From assembly GCA_008828725.1 (NCBI GenBank), contig MEHQ01000101.1, positions 76,216 to 140,215 on the forward strand: a stretch of DNA of 64,000 nt. The letters run 5' to 3'. How positions within the stretch are numbered: the first letter of the stretch is position 1; the number at the start of each line of letters is the position of its first letter. The notes under the pieces were generated by a model. It was not told the DNA's origin and made no database searches. It saw nothing but the letters and a program-made list of their open reading frames with translations. This DNA is from Saccharina japonica (taxonomy: Eukaryota > Sar > Phaeophyceae > Laminariales > Laminariaceae). A program made the translations under genes and the position numbers. This document shows, piece after piece, positions 35,653 to 45,729 of the stretch.

Positions 35653-35810
35653 TGTCCTGTTGTTATAAGGATTACCCTGGGCTGGGTAATCGATCGATCT
35701 TTTACCCCGATAGCGCAGCAGGTAATACCCTCACATTTGACGTCGTCGTCGAGGACACGGGTTCGAATCTCACTTCGAACGTTTCTTTTTTCAGAAACGC
35801 TTGCGCGTGC
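35653..35810 (+). repeat. tRNA-derived repeat inside the hAT-like element, copy 1
   Basis: A conserved leader (TATAAGGATTACCCTGGGCT) is followed by a box A-like ATAGCGCAGCAGGTA and a box B-like GGGTTCGAATCTC about 50 bp later. This is a tRNA-derived head different from the main SINE. The same leader and box A recur at 35930, without box B. Confidence 0.65.
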
Positions 35811-35929
35811 GTCCCTAAAAAACACGTTTCCCTGGTTCCCCAGGCATTGAAACGAAGCGGGTAGGTCAACGTACGGCCGTATACGGTACCGACGTCCCAA
35901 ATATCCCGCCGTTCAGAGGGGGGGAGAGT

Positions 35930-36010
35930 GTTATAAGGATTGCCCTGGGCTGGGTAATCGATCGATCTTTTACCCCTATAGCTCAGCAGGTAATACCCTC
36001 ACACTTACTA
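35930..36010 (+). repeat. tRNA-derived repeat inside the hAT-like element, copy 2 (truncated)
   Basis: Repeats 35653-35730 (TATAAGGATTGCCCTGGGCT, ATAGCTCAGCAGGTAATACC). It stops after CTCACACTTA and runs into ACTATTAATAGTG, so box B is absent. The junction falls at a CTATTAATA motif. Confidence 0.65.
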
Positions 36011-37345
36011 TTAATAGTGTCTTTGTTATCTTGTACGACCGTATGCACGTACAAAATGTTTACGAAATAATTATAGTGATGTAACGGTAAGTGGTAGACT
36101 TCGTAGCTAGCCCGGTGCCTGCCAACAGCAAACAGCAGTGCCGACGTGTATTAGTCCAGGACATCGTAGCTGGTTGGTGCTGTCGCTGGTGAAGGCGCCG
36201 CCGCGGTGCCAAGGCCACTCTGGGAGGAGAGTAGAGAGTAGAAGGGGGGTGCGTCTTGTGCAGGTGTGCTGGGATTGAGCAGTGGGGTGTGATGTCCTGC
36301 GAGTGGCGGGCTGAGTTTTGGTTGGAGCGGGCTGGGGGATTAGCGAAGGTCGAAATCGCGATTTTCATATTTTGAAAAAATGCTTTCTCGAAAATCCGGG
36401 GAGAAGGGTTCATTGTCCCCGGGAACCTTGGAAAAACGCATTGGGCCTCCAAAAAAGGAGTTTCCAAAAAAACAAGTGGGTTAATCTACTCACCTGCTGT
36501 GTACGTTGTGTTCCCAAGCTCGTTGTGCTTCTAGCGATTCCCTAAGACGTGCTAAGCTACGCCTGGTATATTTTAAGACGACTCTAAGACGTGCCAAGCT
36601 GCCATATAGCGAGTAAGACGGGCCTCTTTCTGAGAAACGGATTAAGACGAATTTTAAGACACGACTTAAACTGTTGGGCCTAGTTCGGTGGTCCATCGAG
36701 GAAAAAAACATGGATGTATTAAAACACTTCGACTACAACAAACACAGATCTGCCGGATCTCCCAAAACATGCGCTAACTGACGATACCTCTCAACTCTCT
36801 TAGATTCCTGACACTATACATCAGGAGTTATACTATTCCTCAGACAAATTCCGACGTAACGCCAAAAACCATACCAAACACATTGCTCTCTCAGGAAAAT
36901 AGCTGCTTGGAAAGGTTTCCTGGGCACTGAAGCCTCAAACATATATTACAACACCCCTTCGTAGGGCTGGGACCTGGTAGCTTCCGCTAGAACAGTACGT
37001 ACTGGCTGTGTCAGGTACCAGTCAACTAAACCCGAGCAGTGTGCATTGTATCGGCGAAACCGAAACCGGTCGACCGCGAGCGCCCCCCCCACTGGTGAGG
37101 AGGACCCCACTACTGGTGACGCACTGGCAGAGGCACGTATTTATCGATTCACGTAGCATTGCAGGAGGTAAATCCCACGTTGAGTTTGCGCGTCGTTCAA
37201 AGGCGCTTGGGTGGTAGAGGTTGACTATCGTAAGGACAATTGAAAAATTGCGGACAAAGTGTATGATGGTACAATAGGGGAAATCCGCAGAGCCAAGCCT
37301 AGGGTGGGTTTGAGAGTAGCTTCGTTCATCGTGCTCGCAGTCTCC

Positions 37346-37391
37346 ACCTCCCTCCCCCCCCCCCTCCCTCCCTCCCTCCCGTCCTCCCTCG
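37346..37391. repeat. Polypyrimidine spacer at the palindrome centre
   Basis: About 46 bp of CCTCCCTCCC-type sequence between the two arms. Such mirror-repeat tracts can form triplex DNA and are known weak points for breakage or copying errors. A role in generating the inversion is inference. Confidence 0.85.
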
Positions 37392-39149
37392 GGAGACTGC
37401 GAGCACGATGAACGAAGCTACCTCAACCACCGCTAGCTTGGGCTCTGCGGATTCCCCCTGTACCATCATACACTTTGTCCGCAATTTTTCAATTGTCCTT
37501 ACGATAGTCAACCTCTACCACCCAAGCGCCTTTGAACGACGCGCAAACTCAACGTGGGATTTACCTCCTGCAATGCTACATGAATCGATAAATACGTGCC
37601 TCTGCCAGTGCGTCACCAGTAGTGGGGTCCTCCTCACCAGTGGGGGGGGCGCTCGCGGTCGACCGGTTTCGGTTTCGCCGATACAATGCACACTGCTCGG
37701 GTTTAGTTGACTGGTACCTGACACAGCCAGTACGTACTGTTCTAGCGGAAGCTACCAGGTCCCAGCCCTACGAAGGGGTGTTGTAATATATGTTTGAGGC
37801 TTCAGTGCCCAGGAAACCTTTCCAAGCAGCTATTTTCCTGAGAGAGCAATGTGTTTGGTATGGTTTTTGGCGTTACGTCGGAATTTGTCTGAGGAATAGT
37901 ATAACTCCTGATGTATAGTGTCAGGAATCTAAGAGAGTTGAGAGGTATCGTAAGTTAGCGCATGTTTTGGGAGATCCGGCAGATCTGTGTTTGTTGTAGT
38001 CGAAGTGTTTTAATACATCCATGTTTTTTTCCTCGATGGACCACCGAACCACGGTACGGTTTTTCTGGTTGCAACGTGTCCTGCGATGCAACGCGATGAT
38101 GCTTTCAATATCTTGATAATCGTACGGTGCGGTGCGGTGCGACGCGGTGCGACGCGGTGAAATTCGGTCTGATCTCGTACGGCAGGGCGCGGTGCGCTTA
38201 AAACTGGCCAAACACGCACCGCACAGTAGTATATATACTACATGGATCTTCTCAAGGTTTACATTGTCGCGATAGTCGAGCGATGCGGTTCGGTGCAGAT
38301 TTGCATGCTTATAATATTCCAGGTTGTCCTACGATGTGGTGCGGTTCGGTACGGTTTGGTCTGGTACACGGTGCGGTACGGTGCAGTTCGGTTAGAACTA
38401 CTGTAGTCAAATCCGAACGGCACTGCCGCAAACTGCGTGGTTCTTCTCAAGGTTTAAAGTTTTGTGAGAGTTGAACGGCGAGTTTCCGTGCGCTGCGGTT
38501 TTCAGATTGTTGTCAATGCTACGATGCGTTGCGGTGCTCTGCGGATTTATACATTTATGAATGTGTCAATGCGATGCGGTGCGATGTGGTGCAGGTTTTA
38601 AACTGTTAACTATGGGACATAGTGCGGTTCGGTGTGGTAAACCCGCACGGAATCGCTTTGCACCGTGAGGCCAAACCGCACCGTCTAAAGCCACACAACA
38701 TTAAGGTCGTTTGGGTTACTGCCGTGTTACTTGGCGGTTCTTGACGAGCCCTCGGGATCATATATATATATATCGTACATAATACGGGGGCTGTTTGTGG
38801 TACCCGCTGTCGATACTGGTCTACGGAGCTCCTGGGGTCTACATCAAATGCGAGGCATGGGTATTCGGTGGGGAGGGGTTGTCCTCGCGGTATTAGGTTA
38901 AGTGACGGAATGCCCTCTCCTTAAGGGACGTTCTCGAATACGAAAGCCACCGGTGGTCGGCGACCGATACGCGTAGAGGGGCCACGGAAAAAGGGAGCAT
39001 ATGGATGTACTGTGGGAAGTTGTACAGGTTTTGCTGAATTAAGTTGTCATCATAGACCATTCACGTTCGCCGCAGACTACTCCGCGCTCATCCCGTGGTT
39101 CTTTAGTCGCACCCTAGATTATGAACTATACCACAGCAGTGTGCTACGT
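37392..39149 (-). repeat. Giant inverted repeat, right arm (uninterrupted)
   Basis: Reverse complement of the left arm, about 1,758 bp, ending CAGTGTGCTACGT. It lacks the hAT-like insertion and so preserves the empty target site. It contains the mirrored CACCGC-word interval (about 38050-38700). Confidence 0.95.
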
Positions 39150-39530
39150 GGGGCCACGAGTTTGAATTGGCCACGTATTGGAGGGCTAGCTGGTTCCACC
39201 ATCGCCCCGACGTATTGGTATGAGGATTTCTTTCGAATTCGTAACGTCTTCTGGAATCGCAGTATCACGATCGATGGTTTGCTAGGACAACGCTTCTAGG
39301 CTCGCCGGGCATCACCTTGTAGCTTACGGCGGCGCACCGGGGAAACACCCCTTCCGGTGTTGCACGGTATTTCCGCTGTTTGGGACTGGGCGAGCATGAT
39401 TTCTGGAGAATTTGCAGCATCATCAGCATCTGTACCGCCAGGAGGACATCTGCATCGTCTGGAGTCGCACAGGCGTTTCAGCAAGACGAAGAGTTGTTTT
39501 GTAGCGTACCACCACACGTCTTCTTTGTCC

Positions 39531-39532
<2 letters not shown>
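39150..39532. other. Gene-less stretch
   Basis: Moderately GC-rich sequence with short frames on both strands (39296-39517 minus, 39357 plus). No domain recognised. Confidence 0.4.

Positions 39533-39564
<32 letters not shown>
39533..39564. repeat. Poly-G run, 32 bp
   Basis: An uninterrupted G homopolymer. It encodes poly-Gly or poly-Pro in the artefactual frames across it. Confidence 0.97.
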
Positions 39565-39567
<3 letters not shown>

Positions 39568-39973
39568 GAGCGCGGAGATCTCATGACATATCCCATGACC
39601 ATTCGGCACACCATGGTACATGCCATGGCGTAATGCCGCATGTCATGGTTCTCCGGTGGTTTATACTATGGTGCCAGCCATTAACAATCAATTGCAGATA
39701 TGGCGTGTTCTATGGTGTATACCGTGGACAGTCCCATGGTTAAAATATAACTCCCCATGGTTTAAACCACGTGACTTCGTGGTTGTTACCCATCGAATAC
39801 CCCCATGGTGTATACCGGGGGGTATCCCTTAATAGGTAAGGTGCGTCCCATGACGCTGTTAGGGGGTACCGCCAGTTTCACTACGTACCGAGTTCACGCT
39901 ACTCGGGCGAGTGGCTCTGCACCCTCTCAAAAGTCGACCCCCAAAAAAAGTTTCATTGTCGCAGAGCAAAAAG
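39565..39973. repeat. CCATGG-word interval, left part of locus 1
   Basis: Dense CCATGG, ACCATGGT and CATGGTGTATACC words in both orientations (for example near 39610, 39622, 39710, 39735, 39755, 39809). The same words resume at 42010-42580 on the other side of the family M cluster, and at 56340-58450. This suggests one dispersed word-filled element family. Confidence 0.65.
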
Positions 39974-40232
39974 ACGTGTGCTACGGTAGAGGTAGCAATT
40001 TTTGGCTGAATCGTTTTCTGAACGATCGGGCTCCTTAACCAAAATTCGTCGGAATTTCTTTTTTTTCGTGACGAACTATGTTTCAGAGTATACTTCGGTC
40101 ATTAGATTTCTCGTCCGGCAGCACTTTGTTTTTCCTCCAACATATATATTTTTCGGTGAGATATGGCGCTCCTTAAGCGAGGGAGCTCAGAAAAAAACAT
40201 GGTGTGCACCTCTATCCTCGTAGCATGCGTCA
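39974..40232 (-). mobile_element. MITE family M, reversed copy
   Basis: Starts TGTGCTACGGTAGAGGTAGC and ends TGCACCTCTATCCTCGTAGC with ATGCGTC. All internal landmarks are present in reverse order (AACGATCGGGCTCCTTAACC, GTCCGGCAGCACTTTG, GGAGCTCAGAAAAAAACATG). Confidence 0.9.
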
Positions 40233-40246
40233 GAAACTAACCCCAT

Positions 40247-41368
40247 CACGCGTGCTACGTTCGAGGTAGCACTTTTTGGCTGGAGACGCATGCTACGATA
40301 GAGGTGCACCATGTTTTTTCTGAGCTCCTCGCTTAAGGAGCGTTATACCTCACCGAAAAAACAAATATTTCGGAGTAAAAGAAAAGTGCTGCCGGATGCG
40401 AAATCTCATGACCGCGAAGTATACTCTGAAACATTATTCGTCACAAAAATGAAAGTCCGACGAATTTGGGTTAAGAAGCCCGATCGTTCAGAAAACGATT
40501 CGGATAAAACGTGCTACGATCGAGGTGCACCTTGTTGTTTCTGGAGCTCCTTACTTGAAGAGCGCTACACCTCACCCCCAAGCTGATCATTAAGGGAGGA
40601 AGCTAAAAGCGCTGTACGATTGAAAATCCCACGGGTGAAGCAAACAAGGAACAGTATTGCAACACAATAATGACAATACTGACGCAAAATAATGGCAGCA
40701 GTCCGCCGATTTTGGGCGAAGGAGCTCGATCATTCAGAAATCATTTTAGCCAAAATTGCCATCTCTATCGTAGCACGCGTCTTCGGACAAAACGTGCTAC
40801 CTCTACCGCAGCACTTTTTTGGCCGTCCAGATTAGTTTCGCAATGAGGGGGCATTAGACGCATGCTACGCTAGAGGTGCACCACACGTTTTTCGGAGCTC
40901 CTCACTTAAAGAGCCCTACGACACTACTGTAGTAGTAGCGCAAGCCACTGGAAAAAAATGATTTTGGAGGAGAATAAAAGTGCCCCCCCCCTCGCTGGGC
41001 AGTGCCATGACCGAACGAAGTATAAATGATGAAAATCGGACGATTTTGGGGTTGAGGTGAGCCCGATCCTCCGGAAAACGTTTTCAGCCGAAAAGTGCTA
41101 CATACCTCTGACGCCTGCTACAATAGAGGTGCGCCATGTTTTTTCTAGAGCTGCTTACTTTGAAGAGCTATATACTCATCCCAAACTGATTTTGGCGGAA
41201 AGTAAAAGTTTGATACACCTCAGTTTCCGATTGACAATCCCATGTCCGAAGCAATCAAGGAACACGATTGCAACAAACTAGTGACACTTCGCCGATTTAG
41301 GGTAAAGAAGCTCAATCATTCAGAAACCGTTTCGACCGAAACGTGCTACCTCTATCGTAGCACGCATA
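40247..41368 (+). mobile_element. Tandem cluster of family M MITEs
   Basis: Head-to-tail and partial copies follow with almost no spacer. There is a reversed right-end stub (40247-40285), then copies at about 40285-40520, 40519-40785, a stub at 40790-40860, and copies at 40857-41108 and 41110-41368. Neighbours share their terminal GTGCTACGATAGAGGTGCAC sequence. The copies differ from each other, so the cluster is not a simple recent amplification. Confidence 0.85.
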
Positions 41369-41546
41369 CCATACCATATATCGAAGCACGCGTCTCCCCC
41401 TACTAGCCCTAAGATCGTCGGAATTTCCTGTTTGTTTGTGTTGCAAAATGTTTGATTTCATGCTTATTGTGCCTTGGTATTCCTCATCGCGGGTAGCACC
41501 TTCTTTACCTCCTTCCTCAAAAAGAGTGTTTTGACTACTGCAGGGT

Positions 41547-41872
41547 GACGGAGGCTACGATAGAGGTGCACCTTTTTTTGTTTTTTTCTGAGCTCCTCAC
41601 GTAAAGAGCGTCATGCATGCCTGCCTCACCGAAAAAATGTTATTTTTTGAGGAAAATAAAAAGTTCTGCCGGATGAGAAATCTCATGACCGAAGTATACT
41701 CGTCACAAAAAAAAAAAAAGTCCGACCAATTTGGGTTAAGGAGCCCGATCGTTCAGAAAACGATTCCTCCGAAAAGTGCTACCTCTACCGTAGCACGCGT
41801 CAGGTATAGAGCTCCTGGAGTGATCACCCTCAGAGAAACAAGGGTGCACCTGCATGCAGGCTACCGTAGCAT
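41547..41872 (+). mobile_element. MITE family M copy plus reversed stub
   Basis: A complete copy at 41547-41803 (GAGGCTACGATAGAGGTGCA to ACCTCTACCGTAGCACGCGT) is followed by a reversed left-end stub at 41818-41872 (GGGTGCACCTGCATGCAGGC and TACCGTAGCATGAGTC). Confidence 0.85.
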
Positions 41873-42009
41873 GAGTCCCATGGCGGTGCACATCTCGCGG
41901 ATAAAAAAAAGTTGAAAAGACGGAGGACTGGCAACAAATCAGGTATTCACTCGGCCGAGTTGCTCTCATCGGGCTGGAAAATCAAAGACCCCGCTTACCG
42001 TAGTAGCTA

Positions 42010-42580
42010 GCCCCAGGCTGCCGTGGAAAAGTCCATAGAACGGTTCCACCATGAATTAAGTTGCATGGTGTGTTCCAATGCCGTGTTCCATGGTGTATAC
42101 GAGGGACAACACCATGGGGTGTCCCCACGTTAAAACAAATACCCTATAAAATAGCCTAGTCGACAGGGTTATTTCGTTTTACCCCACGGGGGAAAAAAAA
42201 CGTGGTTTAGAAATATCCATTGTTTTTTCCGCAATGGGTGCCATGGAATACGCCACGGGAAACGCGCAAAAGGGTTCATACACAGTAGTGGTGTGCACCA
42301 CAGCAGCAGTGGATGCGCCAGATCGTGCCCCCGTAGGAGATACGTGCCAAAGTAAGGCGTATCGTATGGGGCTCCATGCTTTCACTGCAGGTTATGCCCA
42401 AGTGTGCATGCCATGGTGTATCCCGTAGGTGATTGATGTATGTATGTGGTGTGTCCCGGGGCGCGTTCCAGCGGGTTATACTGTGGGTAATAACATGGTA
42501 CGCTCACGTAACTGATGTTCCCAAGGCGTGTGTCATGGGGGTCACTGGGATCACTACTGTAGGACGCTGTTATGTGGGTG
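42010..42580. repeat. CCATGG-word interval, right part of locus 1
   Basis: Repeated GTTCCATGGTGTATACG, GGTGCCATGGAATACGCCAC and ATGCCATGGTGTATCCCG words, as in 39565-39973. No gene. Confidence 0.6.
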
Positions 42581-42899
42581 GGGCCGCGAGGGGGGGGGGT
42601 AGTTTGCTGGGGCTTCAGAGACCGAAGCGGGTAGGGCTGTCTTTTGAGTCTTTTTTTTTCTGTCCCTTTTTATTTATACCACTTTTAGAGTGCCTCCTTG
42701 TTTTTCCTTTTTTTTATCTCTTTTTCTTTTTTCGTATCCAGTACTTTTGCTTTAGGTTGAGCGACAGTACCACCCACCTCGGTCAGTACTGCCACGCGCA
42801 GCAGGCCAGCGCATCGCGTCTCTTCGCAGAACGGACGCGCGTCTGACCCCATACAGACTGTAGGCCTCTGTAGCAAAAATCGTTGACGTACCTCTGTGT
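42581..42899. other. Gene-less, T-rich stretch
   Basis: G run, then T-rich tracts (42645-42735). It ends in TGTGTGCAG at 42902, which could be the splice acceptor of the decayed gene that follows. Confidence 0.45.
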
Positions 42900-42902
42900 G
42901 CA

Positions 42903-44380
42903 GGTGGCTTTGATGAGACTGATGCAGATATCAAACTTTTGCACTCCGTTTTAGACGGTCTTTCTCCATATTCAGGTGGTGTGGACATACCGGTAGCCAC
43001 CACGAGCAAGCTCGTGGTAACACCTGCAGCAACGATAGCGGCCCTTGATGCTTATGATTTGCTCTTACAAGCGAGTACTGCTGTTGACGCTCCTATAACG
43101 TGTACCATGGATGCCTGTAATGAGGTTGCCTCGGAACCATATATCGATCCCAATTGTTTCACTCCATGCGCGTATGAACGAGCGCCTCTGCCTGAACAAT
43201 TTGATGAGCGACCTGCTTTCGACACTTCTCACAGCAGCCATCCATCCCGCCTTTTTGAAAAGTTACAACTCTCTGCACCCTTTGATTCCGGTTTGCCTTC
43301 AATACCGTTCAGCTCTCTCGGCCCTTATGCCTTTGATGCTGCTGCTTTTCTAGCAGACTTACGAGTACGTACTTTGGCTTCGCTCAAGCCCGCCGAGATA
43401 TATGATTATCTTGACTTTCTTCGCGATACCTCTCGTAGCCTCCTCGATAGCCCCCCCGAAGCTCCGACAAATTTGGCAGGACGCCACGAGCGTGCTGTTC
43501 TACAGAGCATGTTCTCGGTAGACGACCCTGCAGACGTGCTTGAAAATTACTACTCTTTCTGCCTTTCACGCCGTAACGAGAGTATATTTCTGAGCCCCGG
43601 TTCGGCTGTTGATACACCGTTGAACGTTTTTCGCTTTTCGAATCGCTCTTAACTCTCCGAGTTACGTTTTGACAGGAACTCGCACTTCGGTGACGAATTA
43701 TTACCCGAAATCGATGTAATTTACGCTCGTCCGAATCGAAGTTCAGCTCTTACGTTTGATGATAGATAATTACTCCAAACCAACGTAATTCCTAGGCGTC
43801 CTAATCGAAGTTCAACTTTTACGTTTGATGATAGATAATTACTCGAAACCAACGTAATTTCTAGGCGTCCTAATTGAAGTTCAACCTTTACGTTTGATGA
43901 TAGAGAATTTCTCGAAACCAACGTAATTTCTAAGTTTCCTAATCGAAGTTCAACTTTTACGTTCGATGATGGAGAATTACTTGAAACCAACGTAATTTTT
44001 AGGCGTCCTAATTGAAGTTTAGATTTGACGTGCGATGATGAAGATTTGCTCGAAACCAACGTAATTGCTGGGCGTCCTAATCGAAGTTTAGATTTGACGT
44101 GCGATGATGAAGATTTGCTCGAAACCAACGCAATTTTCAGCAGTACTATCCGATGTTTGAATTTGATACCCGATGATGACAATTGACCCGGTATTGACAG
44201 CAGTCTTTTTGGGTTAGACGTAGGACTTTGTTGCCGTAGTTTACCCCAGGACAGCGCTGCAGCTGATCCTGGCCTTGGCGAGATGAACAATGCTTCACAC
44301 ATCTCGGTACAGAGCGATGATCTGGACAACAGTTTTGACGACTCCAGTAACAACTGGGTTTTACATAACCCACTACCACC
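42903..44380 (+). pseudogene. Decayed repeat-protein gene of unknown family
   Basis: One reading frame runs from a possible acceptor (TGTGTGCAG before 42903) with good codon quality to a TAA at 43650. Residues 1-250 are mixed Asp/Ala/Leu-rich sequence without a domain I know. The same frame continues after the stop through seven 23-residue repeats (43711-44170) and onward to about 44380, but TAA, TAA, TGA and other stops break several repeats. No start codon is visible, so upstream exons are likely or lost. GC-rich, C-rich retroelement sequence begins abruptly at about 44380 in the same frame. The retroelement may therefore have inserted into, or captured, the end of this gene. It could also be an accessory frame of the element. 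Confidence 0.6.
43711..44170 (+). repeat. 69-bp tandem repeats encoding 23-residue units
   Basis: About seven units with a 69-bp period (for example CAACGTAATT at 43781 and 43850). The coding strand carries GATGAT, GAATT(A/T)CTCGAAACCAA and GTCCTAAT(C/T)GAAGTT. The translated unit has a DD-x-E/D-L-L-E-T-N-V-I core. The exact multiple of three shows the array arose as coding sequence. The first repeats share a TAA where later ones have GAA or GAT, so the stop arose before the last duplications. Confidence 0.9.
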
Positions 44381-45470
44381 CGCAAGACGGACCTCCCCCG
44401 CCCGTGCCCACTCCACTCCGACCCTTACCGATTGCTCGATTACATCCCGACCACTCCCCCCTACTCTACTGGGCCTGTCATCTCCGACCAACCCGGGCAC
44501 GGGTCCACCTCCCACCTCTCCCAGTACGATCCTCTACCAGTTCGCGCCGTTCGAGGGCCTACTGTCCGAGACACCATGCTCTCCGTCACCCCGATAAGTC
44601 CGCCGATGAATATTTCGTCAGACGGACTACAGGAGAGAGAGTACGAGGAGAACGAGTGCGAGAGCGAAAAGAGTGAGTACGAGAAGAGTGGGAACGAGAA
44701 GAGCGAGTACGAGGAGAGCGAGTACGAGGGGAGCGCACGTTCACTGCCGATGACTACCGGAGGTCGCTCACCTTCCCCCGACCCATTCAACCTCGAGCCG
44801 TCCCTGGCCGATTTGGGAGCCCCTCCCAAGCAAGACACTCCCGTACCTCTCGCCCCCTCTTACATACAAGACACGAGCGCACCCCCGCTCCCCCCCTACA
44901 CAACTGTGTGCCGCCCCGCGCCCGACCGCACGTGCACTACGTTATACGGCACGCATACTCCGAGCTCACCCCGTCTCCGCACCCCTTCCCTCCCCTTCTT
45001 GCCGTCAGCGTCTCAACATGTCGGGCGTGGTCAAGGATGAGAAGGAAGAGCTTGATTACGATGGTGAGGAGGAGGAAGAGGAGCAGTTCTCGGGCCAGGC
45101 GTCCGACACTCACCAAGACTCCGTTACCCCTCCTCTGCTCCCCAACCACCCCCCCTCCACCAACACCGTCTCCCCTTCTCTTCTCCCCAACCCACAAAGA
45201 CCCCCCGCCCCTCCACCGACAGCTTCGACCATGTATCGTCGCCGTCCACGTCGACCGGCAACCCCGCCAACTGCCTCTCCCGCCATGACGCCCGCCCAAG
45301 GGTGGCGTCCAAGGACTCCGCGGCGCACCATATGTCCGCGCAACGTATGCGAGAAACCGCCCAGCTTCCAAAGGCGAGCTCGAAGGCCTTCAATGATGAC
45401 AAGAGGAGAGCAGGCGATCGACAGCGCGAGATCGCCGCTTCTCTTGTAATCATGAAAAGGCCTTAAGCCT
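44380..45470 (+). pseudogene. Gag-like 5' region of a Ty3/gypsy chromovirus, broken
   Basis: Sequence composition switches here to C-rich, high GC. Proline/serine-rich frames (44432-45040, 45018-45449) shift relative to each other. A candidate Gag start at 45018 opens with a Met, a basic/acidic mix and an EEEEEE stretch, followed by PP-rich sequence. No capsid domain and no CCHC knuckle are visible, so most of Gag is missing or scrambled. The position upstream of RT fits Gag. The assignment rests mainly on context. Confidence 0.5.
44634..44737 (+). repeat. GAGTACGAGAAGAGCG minisatellite
   Basis: About ten imperfect GAG(T/C)ACGAG(G/A)AGAGC units. In the plus frame they read as Glu-Tyr-Glu-Glu/Lys-Ser repeats within the Gag-like frame. 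Confidence 0.85.
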
Positions 45471-45717
45471 CGCTCTGGAGCCGGGCGGTTTCCCGCATGT
45501 GCTGGACGATGGTACAGCGGATGCTGACTGCACTTGGGGGACGACAGCGGGGAGGGTGGCCGGGGTGCCGGTGACTTGGACGGAGTGTCGGCGGAGGAGG
45601 GGGGGTTGGGTAGCAGAGGAGGGGAGACGGTGTTGGAGAAAGGGGGGTGGGCAGGGGGCAGATAAGGGGTAACGGGGTCTTCGTGGGTTTCTGACGCTTG
45701 GCCCGAGGTCCGCTCAC
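45085..45717. repeat. Inverted duplication of the Gag-like segment
   Basis: 45471-45717 is a diverged reverse complement of 45085-45460. Shared blocks are CTCGGGCCA(G/A)GCGTC, AACACCGTCTCCCCT and CCGTTACCCCT. It sits immediately before the first RT copy. It explains why PR is absent there and is evidence of rearrangement between two element copies. Confidence 0.85.
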
Positions 45718-45729
45718 ACTTCAGGATTC

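Larger units (their letters stand above)
34509..36682. mobile_element. hAT-like non-autonomous element (2,174 bp) with exact 8-bp TSD
   Basis: The termini are 21-bp perfect inverted repeats starting TAGGCCCAACAGTTTAAGTC. The element is flanked by GTTCGGTG at 34501-34508 and 36683-36690. The right palindrome arm carries the same locus with a single GTTCGGTG (38042-38049, minus) and no insertion, so the 8-bp target duplication is proven by an internal empty site. Eight-base duplications characterise the hAT superfamily. Both ends carry subterminal arrays of GTCTTAG(A/C) words (34629-34810; 36540-36670 inverted). The interior has tRNA-like and small repeats but no transposase, so it must rely on an enzyme encoded elsewhere. 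Confidence 0.93.
33393..37345 (+). repeat. Giant inverted repeat, left arm
   Basis: Reverse complement of 37392-39149. It starts ACGTAGCACACTGCTGTGG and ends TCATCGTGCTCGCAGTCTCC. Removing the 2,174-bp hAT-like insertion and its 8-bp duplication leaves about 1.77 kb, matching the other arm. Scattered differences (for example CACGTAGC versus CATGTAGC, and a more divergent 60-bp part near the centre) show that the arms are separate sequences, not a copied read. Short frames in the arms occur in both copies and are not recognised as genes. Confidence 0.95.
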
